From assembly GCF_001043005.1 (NCBI RefSeq), contig NZ_JYKZ01000002.1, forward strand, positions 434,001-498,000: a stretch of DNA of 64,000 nt, read 5' to 3'. This document shows positions 1-8,855 of the stretch, one piece after another. Position numbers and translations under genes: made by a program. The notes under the pieces were generated by a model. It saw only the letters and a list, made by a program, of their open reading frames with translations. It was not told the DNA's origin and did not search any database. The first letter of the stretch is position 1, and each line of letters starts with the position of its first letter. The DNA is from Pseudomonas psychrophila (GTDB taxonomy: Bacteria > Pseudomonadota > Gammaproteobacteria > Pseudomonadales > Pseudomonadaceae).

Positions 1-422
1 CGCTGCCCACCACTGAGTTCGTCGAGATAGGCATGGCGCAGCGCTTGGAGCGAGAGAAAATCAATGGCCTCGTCGATCACTCGCTGGTCTTCACGGGTCA
101 ACACTCCACGGCTGTAGGGAAAGCGCCCGAAGGCGACCACCTCTTCTACTGTCAGACGCAAATTGAAATCCGGCGCCTGACGCAAGGTGGCCACGCGTTT
201 GGCGTATTCGCCGACACGAATGCCTGCAACTGCACGGCCCTCGATGCGGACTTCTCCGGATGTTGGCTCCATCAACCGTGCGATCATCATCAGCAAGGTG
301 GTCTTGCCCGCGCCATTGGGGCCGATCAGCGAAGTCAGCTGCCGAGAGGGAAAATGGGCGTCAACACCGCGCAAGACCGTCTTGGCGCCATAGACCTTAT
401 GGATATCGTGGACGGTGATCAT
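1..422 (-). CDS. iron-siderophore ABC transporter ATP-binding protein (partial, C-terminus off left edge)
   Basis: Read on the minus strand from the ATG at 422 the protein begins MITVHDIHKVYGAKTVL and runs off the window at the signature motif LSGGQR, so about 140 residues are present. Walker A is GPNGAGKTT near residue 35, and the Q-loop region is RQAPDFNLRLTVEEVV. This is the FecE/FepC-type ATPase of the iron-chelate uptake family. It would energise import of a ferric siderophore through the two permeases immediately upstream, whose distal gene overlaps this start by 4 bp (ATGA). The missing part should hold Walker B and the H-loop. The periplasmic binding protein is not in the window and may follow this gene. 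Confidence 0.9.
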   Translation of the reverse strand, partial: MITVHDIHKVYGAKTVLRGVDAHFPSRQLTSLIGPNGAGKTTLLMMIARLMEPTSGEVRIEGRAVAGIRVGEYAKRVATLRQAPDFNLRLTVEEVVAFGRFPYSRGVLTREDQRVIDEAIDFLSLQALRHAYLDELSGGQ

Positions 423-1369
423 GAGGCTCCCCGGGTGCGCACCATCAGCAAAAGGAAATACCCGCCACACACCAGATTGACGAGAATTCCAACGGTGGTT
501 TTGTAGTTGAAGACATGCTCGACCAGAAGTTGGGCGGCGATGAAAAGCCCAATGGCAATCACGCAGCCCAACGGCAAAGTAACTCGGTGCCTGAAGGTTC
601 GGGCAAGCGCATAGGTCATGTTTGCCACGAAGATGCCCATAAACGCGGTGGGCCCGAGCAGGCTGGTTGAAATCGCGACCAGAGCGGCAATTAGCGCCAG
701 ATGCAGGCGCACGTTACGCCGGTAATCAACACCCAGGGAAATAGCCTGGTCACGCCCCAGAGAAAGCACATCGAGGGTCGGCAAGGTTCTGATGCCTACT
801 AGGCAAACACCGGCAACCAGCAGTCCGGCATACAGCAACTGCTGCGGCTGTGCCCGATTGAACGAGGCCAGGCTAAAGCTCTGCAGAATCGAGAACTCGC
901 CAGGGCTGACCTTGAGCTGGACAAACTGAGTAAATGTGCCGATGACCATCGTCAGTACCAGCCCGATCAGCAGCAGGAAATAAACGTTGCTCTTGCCATT
1001 ACGCAGCAGCCAGCGATGGATAAGCCACGAGTAACCAAGCAACAGCAGTACAGACAGCAGGAAGTTGCCGTTACTGCCCAACAACATCACGCTGCCGGCT
1101 CCCAGAAATAGCACCAGCAAGGCCTGCCACAACAAATAGACGGCTTCGTAGCCCATGATCGCCGGTGTCAGTATCCGGTTGCCCGTAATGGTCTGGAACG
1201 TGATCGACGACCAGCCGATACAGATCCCGCCAATCACCATTGCCGTCAGGCGGGCAATCCGCCTGGGAATGATGTAGTCGAAATCCAGCCCCGAACGCAG
1301 GAACACGAACCCCAGTGCCAACAGGAGCACTACGCCCCATATCCCATGCCTGGAAACGAGGCGCATCAT
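419..1369 (-). CDS. FecCD-family iron-siderophore ABC permease (second subunit)
   Basis: The 316-aa product is almost entirely hydrophobic, with about nine or ten predicted membrane segments, and carries the FecCD-family stretch LGPTAFMGIFVANMTYALAR near residues 240-260. It should form half of the inner-membrane channel for a ferric siderophore, paired with the permease encoded just upstream. I chose the ATG at 1369 rather than the TTG at 1381 because GGAGG sits 6 nt before it and it overlaps the upstream stop as ATGA. The 3' end overlaps the ATPase start by 4 bp. The substrate cannot be deduced from the sequence. Confidence 0.88.
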   Translation of the reverse strand: MMRLVSRHGIWGVVLLLALGFVFLRSGLDFDYIIPRRIARLTAMVIGGICIGWSSITFQTITGNRILTPAIMGYEAVYLLWQALLVLFLGAGSVMLLGSNGNFLLSVLLLLGYSWLIHRWLLRNGKSNVYFLLLIGLVLTMVIGTFTQFVQLKVSPGEFSILQSFSLASFNRAQPQQLLYAGLLVAGVCLVGIRTLPTLDVLSLGRDQAISLGVDYRRNVRLHLALIAALVAISTSLLGPTAFMGIFVANMTYALARTFRHRVTLPLGCVIAIGLFIAAQLLVEHVFNYKTTVGILVNLVCGGYFLLLMVRTRGAS

Positions 1370-2307
1370 CGGTGCCTCCAAATGATCAGCGCCAGGAACA
1401 GCACACCACCCATGCTGCCTGCTGTAAGACCAATCGGCACTTCAAACGGGTAGATAATCAACCGTCCAAGAATGTCGCAGACCAACAGCAATGAGGCGCC
1501 ACCCAGCGCAACCATAGGCAGCGTACGGGCCAGATTATCGCCATAACGCAGCGCCACCAGATTGGGAATGACCAGCCCTACAAAAGGAATGGCGCCGACC
1601 GTAATGACCGTGGCTGCCACCGTGATTGCCACCAATAACAAACCCAGCGCCACGGTTGCCGAATAGTTCAGGCCCAGGCTCATGGCCATACCCTCACCCA
1701 TACCGACCACGGTAAAACGGTGCGCATACACATAAGTCAGGACTACGATCGGCAGAATCAGGTAAATGATTTCGTAGCTGCCCTGTACGACCCTGGAAAA
1801 GTCACCCAGCAACCAGCCCTGCATGCTTTGCATGATGTTGTTGTGATAGGCATAGAACTCGGCGATGGCGCTCAGCAAGCCGCCATACATCAGACCTATG
1901 ACCGGAACCAGTACCGTGCTTTTGAACCTGATGCGGCGGATGATCGCCAAGAAGATCAAACCGGCGGCGAAACAGAACACCAACGCAAACAGCATGCGCC
2001 AGATAGTACCGGCCCCCGGTGCCAGTACGATCGACGCCAGAATGCCGAGCCTGGCCGCATCCAGCCCGCCCGAAGTGCCCGGTTCAACGAATTTGTTGCG
2101 CACAATGTGCTGCAAGATGACGCCGCACACGGCCAGGCCAACCCCCGTCAGTATCAACGCCGCCAAACGCGGCAGCCGGCTGGCCGTCAATGTCAGCCAG
2201 GCATCGCCTGACAGCGACAACAGCTGCGTCCACTCCATCTGCCGTGCGCCCACCGACAGCGACGCGCCGCAAAGCAGGGCAAACAACACACATACACGCA
2301 CCCGCAT
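1366..2307 (-). CDS. FecCD-family iron-siderophore ABC permease (first subunit)
   Basis: The 313-aa membrane protein has the FecCD signatures LPRLAALILTGVGLAVCGVI (family form: RxPR...GxxLaxsG) near residue 45 and GAIPFVGLVIPNL near residue 240. The latter is the loop that contacts the ATPase in BtuCD-type importers. It forms the inner-membrane pore together with the permease that follows. The start overlaps the stop of the preceding ABC gene by one base (TGATG), which indicates tight co-transcription. The first ~20 residues can be a signal anchor. Confidence 0.9.
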   Translation of the reverse strand: MRVRVCVLFALLCGASLSVGARQMEWTQLLSLSGDAWLTLTASRLPRLAALILTGVGLAVCGVILQHIVRNKFVEPGTSGGLDAARLGILASIVLAPGAGTIWRMLFALVFCFAAGLIFLAIIRRIRFKSTVLVPVIGLMYGGLLSAIAEFYAYHNNIMQSMQGWLLGDFSRVVQGSYEIIYLILPIVVLTYVYAHRFTVVGMGEGMAMSLGLNYSATVALGLLLVAITVAATVITVGAIPFVGLVIPNLVALRYGDNLARTLPMVALGGASLLLVCDILGRLIIYPFEVPIGLTAGSMGGVLFLALIIWRHR

Positions 2308-4073
2308 CAGACCCGCTCACTGTTCAGCGGTGTGCCGACCCGCCAGCCTTTGGCGGTCCGGCGCTGATCCAGAAAATGTGCGTAATGGCCTGCGTTGGCA
2401 AGCAAAGCGCCAGGTTCGCCCTGTTCGACAATCCGGCCCTTATCCAGCACCACGATCTGGTCCGCCATCGACACGGTCGACAGCTGATGCGCAATCACCA
2501 CCACGGTGCGACGCCCGCGAAGTCCGGCCAGTACCTCGGCAATCACAAGCTGATTCTCGGCATCCAGGGCAGCGGTGGCTTCGTCCACCAATAGAATGGG
2601 AGCGTCCTTGATTAACGCACGGGCAATTGCGATACGCTGACGCTCACCGCCCGACAGGCGTGTACCGCCCTCACCCACAGGCGTGTCAAGGCCTTGCGGT
2701 AAACGCTCGACAAGCTCACTTATCCCGGCTTGCTGCGCAGCGTCCAGGACTTCGGCTGCGCTGGCATCGGGCCTGCCGATACGAATGTTGTCGGCAATGC
2801 TGCCCAGGAACAGATAACTGTCCTGAAAAATCTGGCCGACATGGTCCGCCAGCTGGCGACTGGACATCTGACGTACATCCACGCCCCCCACCAGCACGCA
2901 ACCCTCGTTTGCATCGAAGAACCGCGCAATCAGCCTGACCAGCGTGGTCTTGCCTGAGCCCGAAGCACCGATCAAGGCTGTCATGCTGCCTGGTGCAATA
3001 CGCAGGTTGACGTTATGTAGTACATCTGGCTGATCAGGGGCATAGCGCATGCTCACCCTGCGCAATTCCACACTGCCATCACGTGGCGGCTGCGGTTGGT
3101 CCGGCTCCAACAAAGGCTTTACCGCGAAGATGCCCTGCACAGCTTCAAGCTGACCGCACGCACTGCGCAGGATCTCGGCATAGCTGGCCACGTCCAGCAA
3201 CGGGTCGATATAGCGACTGGTCAAGAGCAGCGCGACCATCACCGCAACCACCGAATCTGTATCCAGCGTGCCGCCCAATTGGGCGTTGAGCCACAGAGCA
3301 GCCGTAATCATCAAGGCTGCAAAAATGGCCTGCACGACCCAGGCATTGAGTACAACCGAGAGCGAAGACTGATAAATCAACCGCAAGCCAGACTGGCGTT
3401 GCCGCTCGATGGCCTGTTCGAGTAACTGTGAACTCCCGCCCTCACTATTGAATGCGCGCAGCACTGACTGGGCCTGTGCAAACTCGACCATACGCTGGCT
3501 GGCATCGGCGAAATGACGATGGTAAGCCTGATCGGTACGCCGCCCCAGGCGCGCGGTCAACCACAAAGCGACGGCCAGAATCGGCAGCCCTAGAAGCGCG
3601 ATAAGCCCCATTGGCCAATGCAAAGCCAACAACGCAACGACGATCACCAAAGGCGTCACCGCCCCAGTGATTACCGGTGTAAATACGTGCGCTGGCAATT
3701 GGGCCACCGTCATCATCCCCTGGGTAATCACATGACCCAGATGGCTGGTGTTGTGGGCCGTGAACCAGCCCAAGGGCAAACGCGCAACATGATCGCCGAT
3801 ACGTTGGCGTGAACCCTGCAGGATAACCACACCCACTGCCACACCAGCCCTCTCCACCCTACGGCGCCAAGCCCAGCATACGGTCATTCCGGCAAGCGTC
3901 AGAATCAGCCACAGCGCCGCACCGCGCACATCTTCTGCCAGCAGATACCCCAGCACCGGTACCAGCGTGGTGAGGGTCAAGCCGCTGAGCAATCCATAAG
4001 ACACCGTCATCAATACATAACGATGGAAAACAGGCGCATCGTCGCCCAGCAGCTCTATAAAGGCTTTCAGCAT
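2307..4073 (-). CDS. ABC transporter permease/ATP-binding fusion, YbtQ/IrtB-like
   Basis: The 588-aa exporter-fold half-transporter has a six-helix membrane domain (about residues 15-320) followed by a nucleotide-binding domain. The latter has Walker A GASGSGKTT, signature LSGGERQRIAIARAL and Walker B ILLVDEATAALD. It pairs with the preceding gene, which it overlaps by 7 bp. In the family, YbtP/YbtQ (yersiniabactin) and IrtA/IrtB (mycobactin) are exporter-fold pairs that work in siderophore import. The FecCD permeases in the same operon support an iron role here. A siderophore exporter is the main alternative. Confidence 0.85.
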   Translation of the reverse strand: MLKAFIELLGDDAPVFHRYVLMTVSYGLLSGLTLTTLVPVLGYLLAEDVRGAALWLILTLAGMTVCWAWRRRVERAGVAVGVVILQGSRQRIGDHVARLPLGWFTAHNTSHLGHVITQGMMTVAQLPAHVFTPVITGAVTPLVIVVALLALHWPMGLIALLGLPILAVALWLTARLGRRTDQAYHRHFADASQRMVEFAQAQSVLRAFNSEGGSSQLLEQAIERQRQSGLRLIYQSSLSVVLNAWVVQAIFAALMITAALWLNAQLGGTLDTDSVVAVMVALLLTSRYIDPLLDVASYAEILRSACGQLEAVQGIFAVKPLLEPDQPQPPRDGSVELRRVSMRYAPDQPDVLHNVNLRIAPGSMTALIGASGSGKTTLVRLIARFFDANEGCVLVGGVDVRQMSSRQLADHVGQIFQDSYLFLGSIADNIRIGRPDASAAEVLDAAQQAGISELVERLPQGLDTPVGEGGTRLSGGERQRIAIARALIKDAPILLVDEATAALDAENQLVIAEVLAGLRGRRTVVVIAHQLSTVSMADQIVVLDKGRIVEQGEPGALLANAGHYAHFLDQRRTAKGWRVGTPLNSERV

Positions 4074-5854
4074 GACGACACCGCCGGTTCTTCGCAGTTA
4101 TGGTAGTCACCCAACGCCCACAAATGGGCATATAGCCCCTGACGTGCCAGCAACTCGGCGTGGTTGCCTTGTTCATGGAGCGTGCCGTTATCGAGCACAA
4201 TGATCTGGTCGGCATGCATCACGGTGTCGAGTCGGTGGGCGATGACCAGAAGTGTGCGGCCCTCGGCGAAGCGCGACAGGGCATCCTGGATTGCAACTTC
4301 ACTTTCGGCATCCGCCGCCGCCGTGGCTTCGTCGAGCACCAGCACGGGCGGATCGAGCAAGACGGCGCGAGCAATACTCACTCGTTGCAACTCGCCGCCG
4401 GAAAACTGCGCATCCTCACCCACCACCGAGTCATAGCCGCGAGGCAACGCGAGAATGCGCTCATGGATATTGGCCATTCGCGCCGCCTCCTCTACCTGCT
4501 GCCGGGAGGCCGACGGCCTGCCCAGGGCAATGTTGTCGCACACACTGGCATGAATCAGCCGCACCTCCTGCAAGACGAAGCCGATATGCCGGTACAGCGT
4601 AGAAGTCTCAATGTGGCGCAGGTCCACGCCACCGAGGGTGATACGACCTTGGGTGGGGTCAAAAAAACGCAGCAGCAGGCGCGCCAGGGTTGATTTCCCG
4701 GCGCCGGAACGACCGACTATGGCCGTCGTTGTACCGGGCTGGAGTGCAAAGCTGATATCCAACACTCCCCTGCGCCCGGCGTCATAGGTGTAGCCGACGT
4801 GCTCCAGGCAGATTTCACTGCCCATAGGCAACAACTGCATGCCGGGCGCGGGTTGTTCAAGCACCGGGGTATCGAGCAGTGCCTGCACGCGGCTGGCAGC
4901 ACCCGTGGCGTGGTTAAGGTCGTGAGTGACGTAGTGCAGCAATAGCAAGGGACCACATAAACCTGGAGTCACCAGGGCGAATGGCAGTACATCCAGCGGC
5001 ACGATCCAGCCCAACGCAACGAAAGAAGTTCCAAATGCCAGCACCGTACCCAGTACAGCGACCGGAGATATCATCGCATTGGCGTTGGCCATTGAGCCCA
5101 CCAGAGGGCGGGTGAAACCGATAAAAGCATGGGCGAAAGCGTCGATGGCCTCGCGGTAACTGTTATGCGCCTTGCCAATTGCCCCGAACGACTTGACGAC
5201 CGGGATGCCATTGACGAACTCGACCACGGCATTGTCTATGCGCCCCATCCCCTCGACGAACGCCTGCATGTTGCGCTCGCTGGCCTTCATGGCGCGGGTG
5301 AAAAAGAGGAAGAATCCGGGAAACGGCAAGATCGACACGATCGCCATGCGCCAGTCCATCGCAAACAGGTAGACAAGCGAGATAACAATAGCGCCTACCG
5401 CGCGCCCCACCGTCGTATAGAAATGCGCGGTCAGGCTGTGCAGCGTATTGATGTCGTCCTGTATTGCCTGCTTGACCTCACCGGATGCACGACGTGTGAA
5501 CCACCCCAGGGGTACGCGGCTCAGTCGCTGGATAATCGCCATACGCAGGTGATAAGTGATGCGATTATCAGCCAGGTGGGCGAGAAGTTCTGCGGCGGAT
5601 ATCAGCAGCATTCCCAGACACAGGCTGGCGATACCGGCGATCACCACCCACCACACTTCGTGGGAAACGATGCCCGAATCGCCGAGGGCCAGACTCGCTA
5701 TATGCGCAATGCCTGCCAGCGGCACCAGCGTCAACATTGAACCGCAACCCGCGAGCGCGGCGGCAACAATCAGCCGCCCACGAATGGGGCTCAGGATCTG
5801 GCTGATGGGGCCACGCCCCTTGGGTTTGGCCGAGACCGTGTCAGGAGTGTCCAT
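4067..5854 (-). CDS. ABC transporter permease/ATP-binding fusion, YbtP/IrtA-like
   Basis: The 595-aa half-transporter has a membrane domain at about residues 25-320 and an ATPase domain with Walker A GRSGAGKST, signature FSGGELQRVSIARAVL and Walker B VLVLDEATAAAD. It is the first gene of the leftward iron operon. The expected heterodimer partner follows with a 7-bp overlap. I favour the ATG at 5854 over the TTG at 5863, although neither has a strong ribosome-binding site. No siderophore-interacting-protein domain, as found in mycobacterial IrtA, is present. The 190-bp gap to the divergent TetR gene holds the likely promoter and operator. Confidence 0.85.
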   Translation of the reverse strand: MDTPDTVSAKPKGRGPISQILSPIRGRLIVAAALAGCGSMLTLVPLAGIAHIASLALGDSGIVSHEVWWVVIAGIASLCLGMLLISAAELLAHLADNRITYHLRMAIIQRLSRVPLGWFTRRASGEVKQAIQDDINTLHSLTAHFYTTVGRAVGAIVISLVYLFAMDWRMAIVSILPFPGFFLFFTRAMKASERNMQAFVEGMGRIDNAVVEFVNGIPVVKSFGAIGKAHNSYREAIDAFAHAFIGFTRPLVGSMANANAMISPVAVLGTVLAFGTSFVALGWIVPLDVLPFALVTPGLCGPLLLLHYVTHDLNHATGAASRVQALLDTPVLEQPAPGMQLLPMGSEICLEHVGYTYDAGRRGVLDISFALQPGTTTAIVGRSGAGKSTLARLLLRFFDPTQGRITLGGVDLRHIETSTLYRHIGFVLQEVRLIHASVCDNIALGRPSASRQQVEEAARMANIHERILALPRGYDSVVGEDAQFSGGELQRVSIARAVLLDPPVLVLDEATAAADAESEVAIQDALSRFAEGRTLLVIAHRLDTVMHADQIIVLDNGTLHEQGNHAELLARQGLYAHLWALGDYHNCEEPAVSSC

Positions 5855-5964
5855 GTCAATCAAGCGTCCATAAATTCAGGAGGATGGAATGGCTTTCGCA
5901 CTCCAGCGCAGGGCAAACAGAAGGGAGTCGGATCACATGGGATTGGCCCGGAAATCAGAATCTT

Positions 5965-5991
5965 AATTAGTTGCATGACTATAAACTAATT
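5965..5991. promoter_or_regulatory. perfect 8-bp inverted repeat between iron operon and tetR (candidate operator)
   Basis: The sequence AATTAGTT, 11 bases, AACTAATT is an uninterrupted palindrome in the AT-rich gap between the divergent ABC operon and the TetR-family gene. TetR regulators commonly bind such a site in the shared promoter and repress both directions. No Fur-box-like sequence was recognised by eye in this gap. Confidence 0.55.
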
Positions 5992-6046
5992 TGCGCAATG
6001 CTGACAAGACAGCTACAAGACACTCCTCACCGCTCAAGGAACAGCC

Positions 6047-6691
6047 ATGAAAGCGTCACAACCACCCGCCTCCCGCGGGCGTCCGCGCACCATTACGCGA
6101 GAGCGCATCGTCGAAGCCGGTATTGAAATCGGCTTACCAAGCATTACTTTTGTCGGCGTAGCCGCTGCATTGGGGGTCAGCCACATGGCGCTTTACAAGC
6201 ATGTTGCAAACCTTGAGGCGCTCAAGAATCTGGTAGTCGAAGAGATCTTCACTCGGTGGCAAATACCCCGGGCCGACGTAGAGCAACGCAGTGCGTTGAG
6301 GGAGTACCTGACGCTGTTCGCCACATCGGTACGGGTGTTTGTCAAAGCGCACCCCGGACTGACGCCCTACGTCATCCGCAGGCTGGCAGCGACACAACCC
6401 ATGCTCGCCAAGATCGACGAGCATCAAGGCCATATCGCACAGGTCTATGGCCTCTCAAAGGAAAACGCACGCTGGCTGCTGGCGACAGTGGCATTCCACG
6501 GTATCGCCGTGGCCGATACGGTGTATTCGGTAACAAGCCGAGCGCCTGTTATCGAAGCAGATCGCTTGGCGGAAGAAACCGAAATGGAGGTGGAGCTGGA
6601 CCAGGGCATGCGCGCGCTTATCGTAGGGGCACTGGTCCTGCTTGAGGAACAGGCTCAGAAGGATAGTCAGACGTTCAGTACCAAGTCGTAG
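6047..6691 (+). CDS. TetR/AcrR-family transcriptional regulator
   Basis: The 214-aa protein has an N-terminal helix-turn-helix (about residues 18-65) with the typical recognition-helix pattern GVSHMALYKHV. A C-terminal all-helical ligand/dimer domain, rich in apolar residues, has no recognisable specificity. It is divergently transcribed from the iron-uptake ABC operon and probably controls it through the palindrome at 5965-5991. The start is the ATG at 6047, preceded by AAGGAAC. The ligand is unknown; a siderophore or iron-related small molecule would fit the context. Confidence 0.85.
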   Translation: MKASQPPASRGRPRTITRERIVEAGIEIGLPSITFVGVAAALGVSHMALYKHVANLEALKNLVVEEIFTRWQIPRADVEQRSALREYLTLFATSVRVFVKAHPGLTPYVIRRLAATQPMLAKIDEHQGHIAQVYGLSKENARWLLATVAFHGIAVADTVYSVTSRAPVIEADRLAEETEMEVELDQGMRALIVGALVLLEEQAQKDSQTFSTKS

Positions 6692-6760
6692 TACACAGGG
6701 CAAGTTCGGCAGCCCCAATGATCACTGCCGTTCAATCGCAGCTTCGCGAATCAACCTGTC

Positions 6761-6798
6761 AACGGCCTCTATGACGTTCATCATTGAGGCCGTTTTTT
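6761..6798 (+). terminator. Rho-independent terminator after tetR gene
   Basis: A perfect 9-bp stem (AACGGCCTC / GAGGCCGTT) with a 16-nt loop is followed by a run of T, about 70 bp after the TetR stop codon. Confidence 0.85.
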
Positions 6799-7355
6799 GC
6801 AGCGTTTTTTGAAACGACCCCTTAATCATGTCTTGCGCCACCTCTTGCGAACAAACGCAGCCCTGAATGACACGCCTGCAACACATACTCCGTCTATAGA
6901 AAGGGAACTACTGAGCCAGAGCCGGTCCAAACAGGTTCAAGTCATTTAAGTTGTAGAAATCAGGGGTCAGGTGATGAACAAGCAGGAAGAAGGATGAGCG
7001 CCAAGACGAGCCACGGCTGGATCTGGGCATACACCAAGATTCGCGGCCTGCAATGCTCCCGGCTGACTTCGGCCTACAGGGCCTCCCTCTACGTGATGCG
7101 CGGTGATACGGGAACGTTTCACAGCGATCTGAGCTGGCAAAAAAATCGCATCCGCCGCTGAACCGGCAACCAGCACCCTCTCCCTTCAAACCTGCACGTT
7201 GCCGTGCGACGGGTTTACTTGCGCCATCGAAACCTTTACATAATTGGTTCGACCCGCCAAACAATACATAGACAGGAACACGCCCGGGTCCAATGATGGA
7301 CCGCTGCATCCGGATACAGACCTCTAATAAAAACAATCGAGTGTCGTGAGCCGCC
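6799..7355. other. intergenic region upstream of glcD, no gene recognised
   Basis: About 560 bp lie between the tetR terminator and glcD. Short reading frames exist on both strands, for example a 55-codon plus-strand frame near 6994. None has a recognisable domain, convincing codon bias or strong ribosome-binding site. The glc promoter should lie in the last ~150 bp. The glcC regulator gene that often neighbours glcD is not here. Confidence 0.6.
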
Positions 7356-8855
7356 ATGAACATCCTTTACGATGAACGCGTCGATGGCATCCTGCCCGAC
7401 GTCGATCTAGCCCTGCTTCTGCACACCTTGCAGGCACGTTTGCCGGGCCTTGAAGTCCTGCATCAGCGTGAAGAGTTGAAGCCGTACGAATGCGACGGCC
7501 TTAGCGCCTACCGCACCACGCCCCTGCTGGTGGTGCTGCCACGTCACCTCGACGAGGTGCAGGGCGTGCTGCAGATTTGCCATGAGCTGCGCGTCCCGGT
7601 CGTCCCTCGCGGGGCTGGTACCGGTTTGTCCGGTGGTGCATTGCCGTTGGAAAAAGGCGTACTGCTGGTCATGGCCCGCTTCAACAATATCCTCCACATC
7701 GACGCCGCTGCCCGAACTGCACGGGTTCAGCCGGGGGTGCGCAATCTGGCGATTTCCCAGGCGGCGGCACCGTTCGGCCTTTATTACGCCCCCGATCCGT
7801 CCTCACAAATCGCCTGTTCGATCGGCGGCAACGTCGCGGAAAACGCCGGTGGCGTGCATTGCCTAAAGTACGGTCTGACCGTGCACAACCTGCTCAAGGT
7901 CGAGGTTCTTACCGTAGAAGGCGAGCACCTGACATTGGGCTCGGACGCACTCGACTCCCCTGGTTTTGATCTGTTGGCGCTGTTTACCGGCTCCGAAGGC
8001 ATGCTCGGGGTGATCACCGAGGTCACGGTCAAACTGCTGCCCAAGCCTCAGACAGCCAAAGTGCTGCTGGCGGCATTCGATTGCGTTGAGAAAGCGGGTC
8101 GAGCCGTGGGCGACATCATTGCCGCAGGCATCATCCCCGGCGGCCTGGAGATGATGGACAACCTGGCCATCCGCGCTGCGGAAGACTTCATCCACGCAGG
8201 CTACCCCGTCGACGCCGAAGCCATTTTGCTGTGCGAACTCGACGGTGTTGAAGCCGATGTCCATGACGACTGCAACCGGGTACGTCAGGTCCTGGAGCAG
8301 GCCGGTGCCACCGAAGTGCGCCAGGCTAAAGACGAGGCTGAGCGGGTGCGCTTCTGGGCCGGGCGCAAGAACGCCTTCCCGGCTGTAGGTCGCCTCTCGC
8401 CTGATTACTACTGCATGGACGGCACCATCCCGCGCCGTGAGCTGCCGGGGGTTCTGCAAGCCATCGCCGCGTTGTCGGCCGAGTACAACCTGCGGGTAGC
8501 CAACGTGTTCCACGCCGGTGACGGCAATATGCACCCGTTGATTCTGTTCGATGCCAATCAACCGGGCGAACTCGATCGCGCCGAAGCCTTGGGCGGCAAG
8601 ATCCTTGAGTTGTGTGTAAAGGTCGGCGGCAGCATTACCGGCGAGCACGGCGTGGGTCGCGAAAAAATCAATCAGATGTGCGCGCAGTTCAACAGTGATG
8701 AACTAACCCTGTTCCACGCTGTAAAGGCTGCCTTCGATCCCGGTGGCCTGCTCAACCCCGGCAAAAACATTCCCACCCTGCATCGCTGTGCCGAGTTTGG
8801 CGCCATGCACGTTCACATGGGTCGATTGCCCTTCCCTGAACTGGAGCGTTTCTGA
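7356..8855 (+). CDS. glcD: glycolate oxidase subunit GlcD (FAD-linked)
   Basis: The 499-aa flavoprotein is the catalytic, FAD-binding subunit of glycolate oxidase, which converts glycolate to glyoxylate and passes electrons towards the quinone pool. An N-terminal PCMH-type FAD domain (about residues 50-230) includes PRGAGTGLSGGALP and GSEGMLGVITE. The C-terminal FAD-linked oxidase domain carries HAGDGNMHP near residue 386 and GEHGVGREK near 428. Length is typical for the family. It is the first gene of glcDEFG; its stop overlaps the glcE start by 1 bp (TGATG). The ATG at 7356 gives the usual GlcD N-terminus. Confidence 0.97.
   Translation: MNILYDERVDGILPDVDLALLLHTLQARLPGLEVLHQREELKPYECDGLSAYRTTPLLVVLPRHLDEVQGVLQICHELRVPVVPRGAGTGLSGGALPLEKGVLLVMARFNNILHIDAAARTARVQPGVRNLAISQAAAPFGLYYAPDPSSQIACSIGGNVAENAGGVHCLKYGLTVHNLLKVEVLTVEGEHLTLGSDALDSPGFDLLALFTGSEGMLGVITEVTVKLLPKPQTAKVLLAAFDCVEKAGRAVGDIIAAGIIPGGLEMMDNLAIRAAEDFIHAGYPVDAEAILLCELDGVEADVHDDCNRVRQVLEQAGATEVRQAKDEAERVRFWAGRKNAFPAVGRLSPDYYCMDGTIPRRELPGVLQAIAALSAEYNLRVANVFHAGDGNMHPLILFDANQPGELDRAEALGGKILELCVKVGGSITGEHGVGREKINQMCAQFNSDELTLFHAVKAAFDPGGLLNPGKNIPTLHRCAEFGAMHVHMGRLPFPELERF

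Noticed and set aside
6994..7161. 55-codon plus-strand frame (MSAKTSHGWIW...) in the same gap
   Set aside because: It has a weak AAGG upstream but no recognisable family or conserved context; too little support to call a gene.
6908..7363. 151-codon minus-strand ORF in the gap before glcD
   Set aside because: Low-complexity composition, no domain, overlap with the glcD start and no ribosome-binding site.
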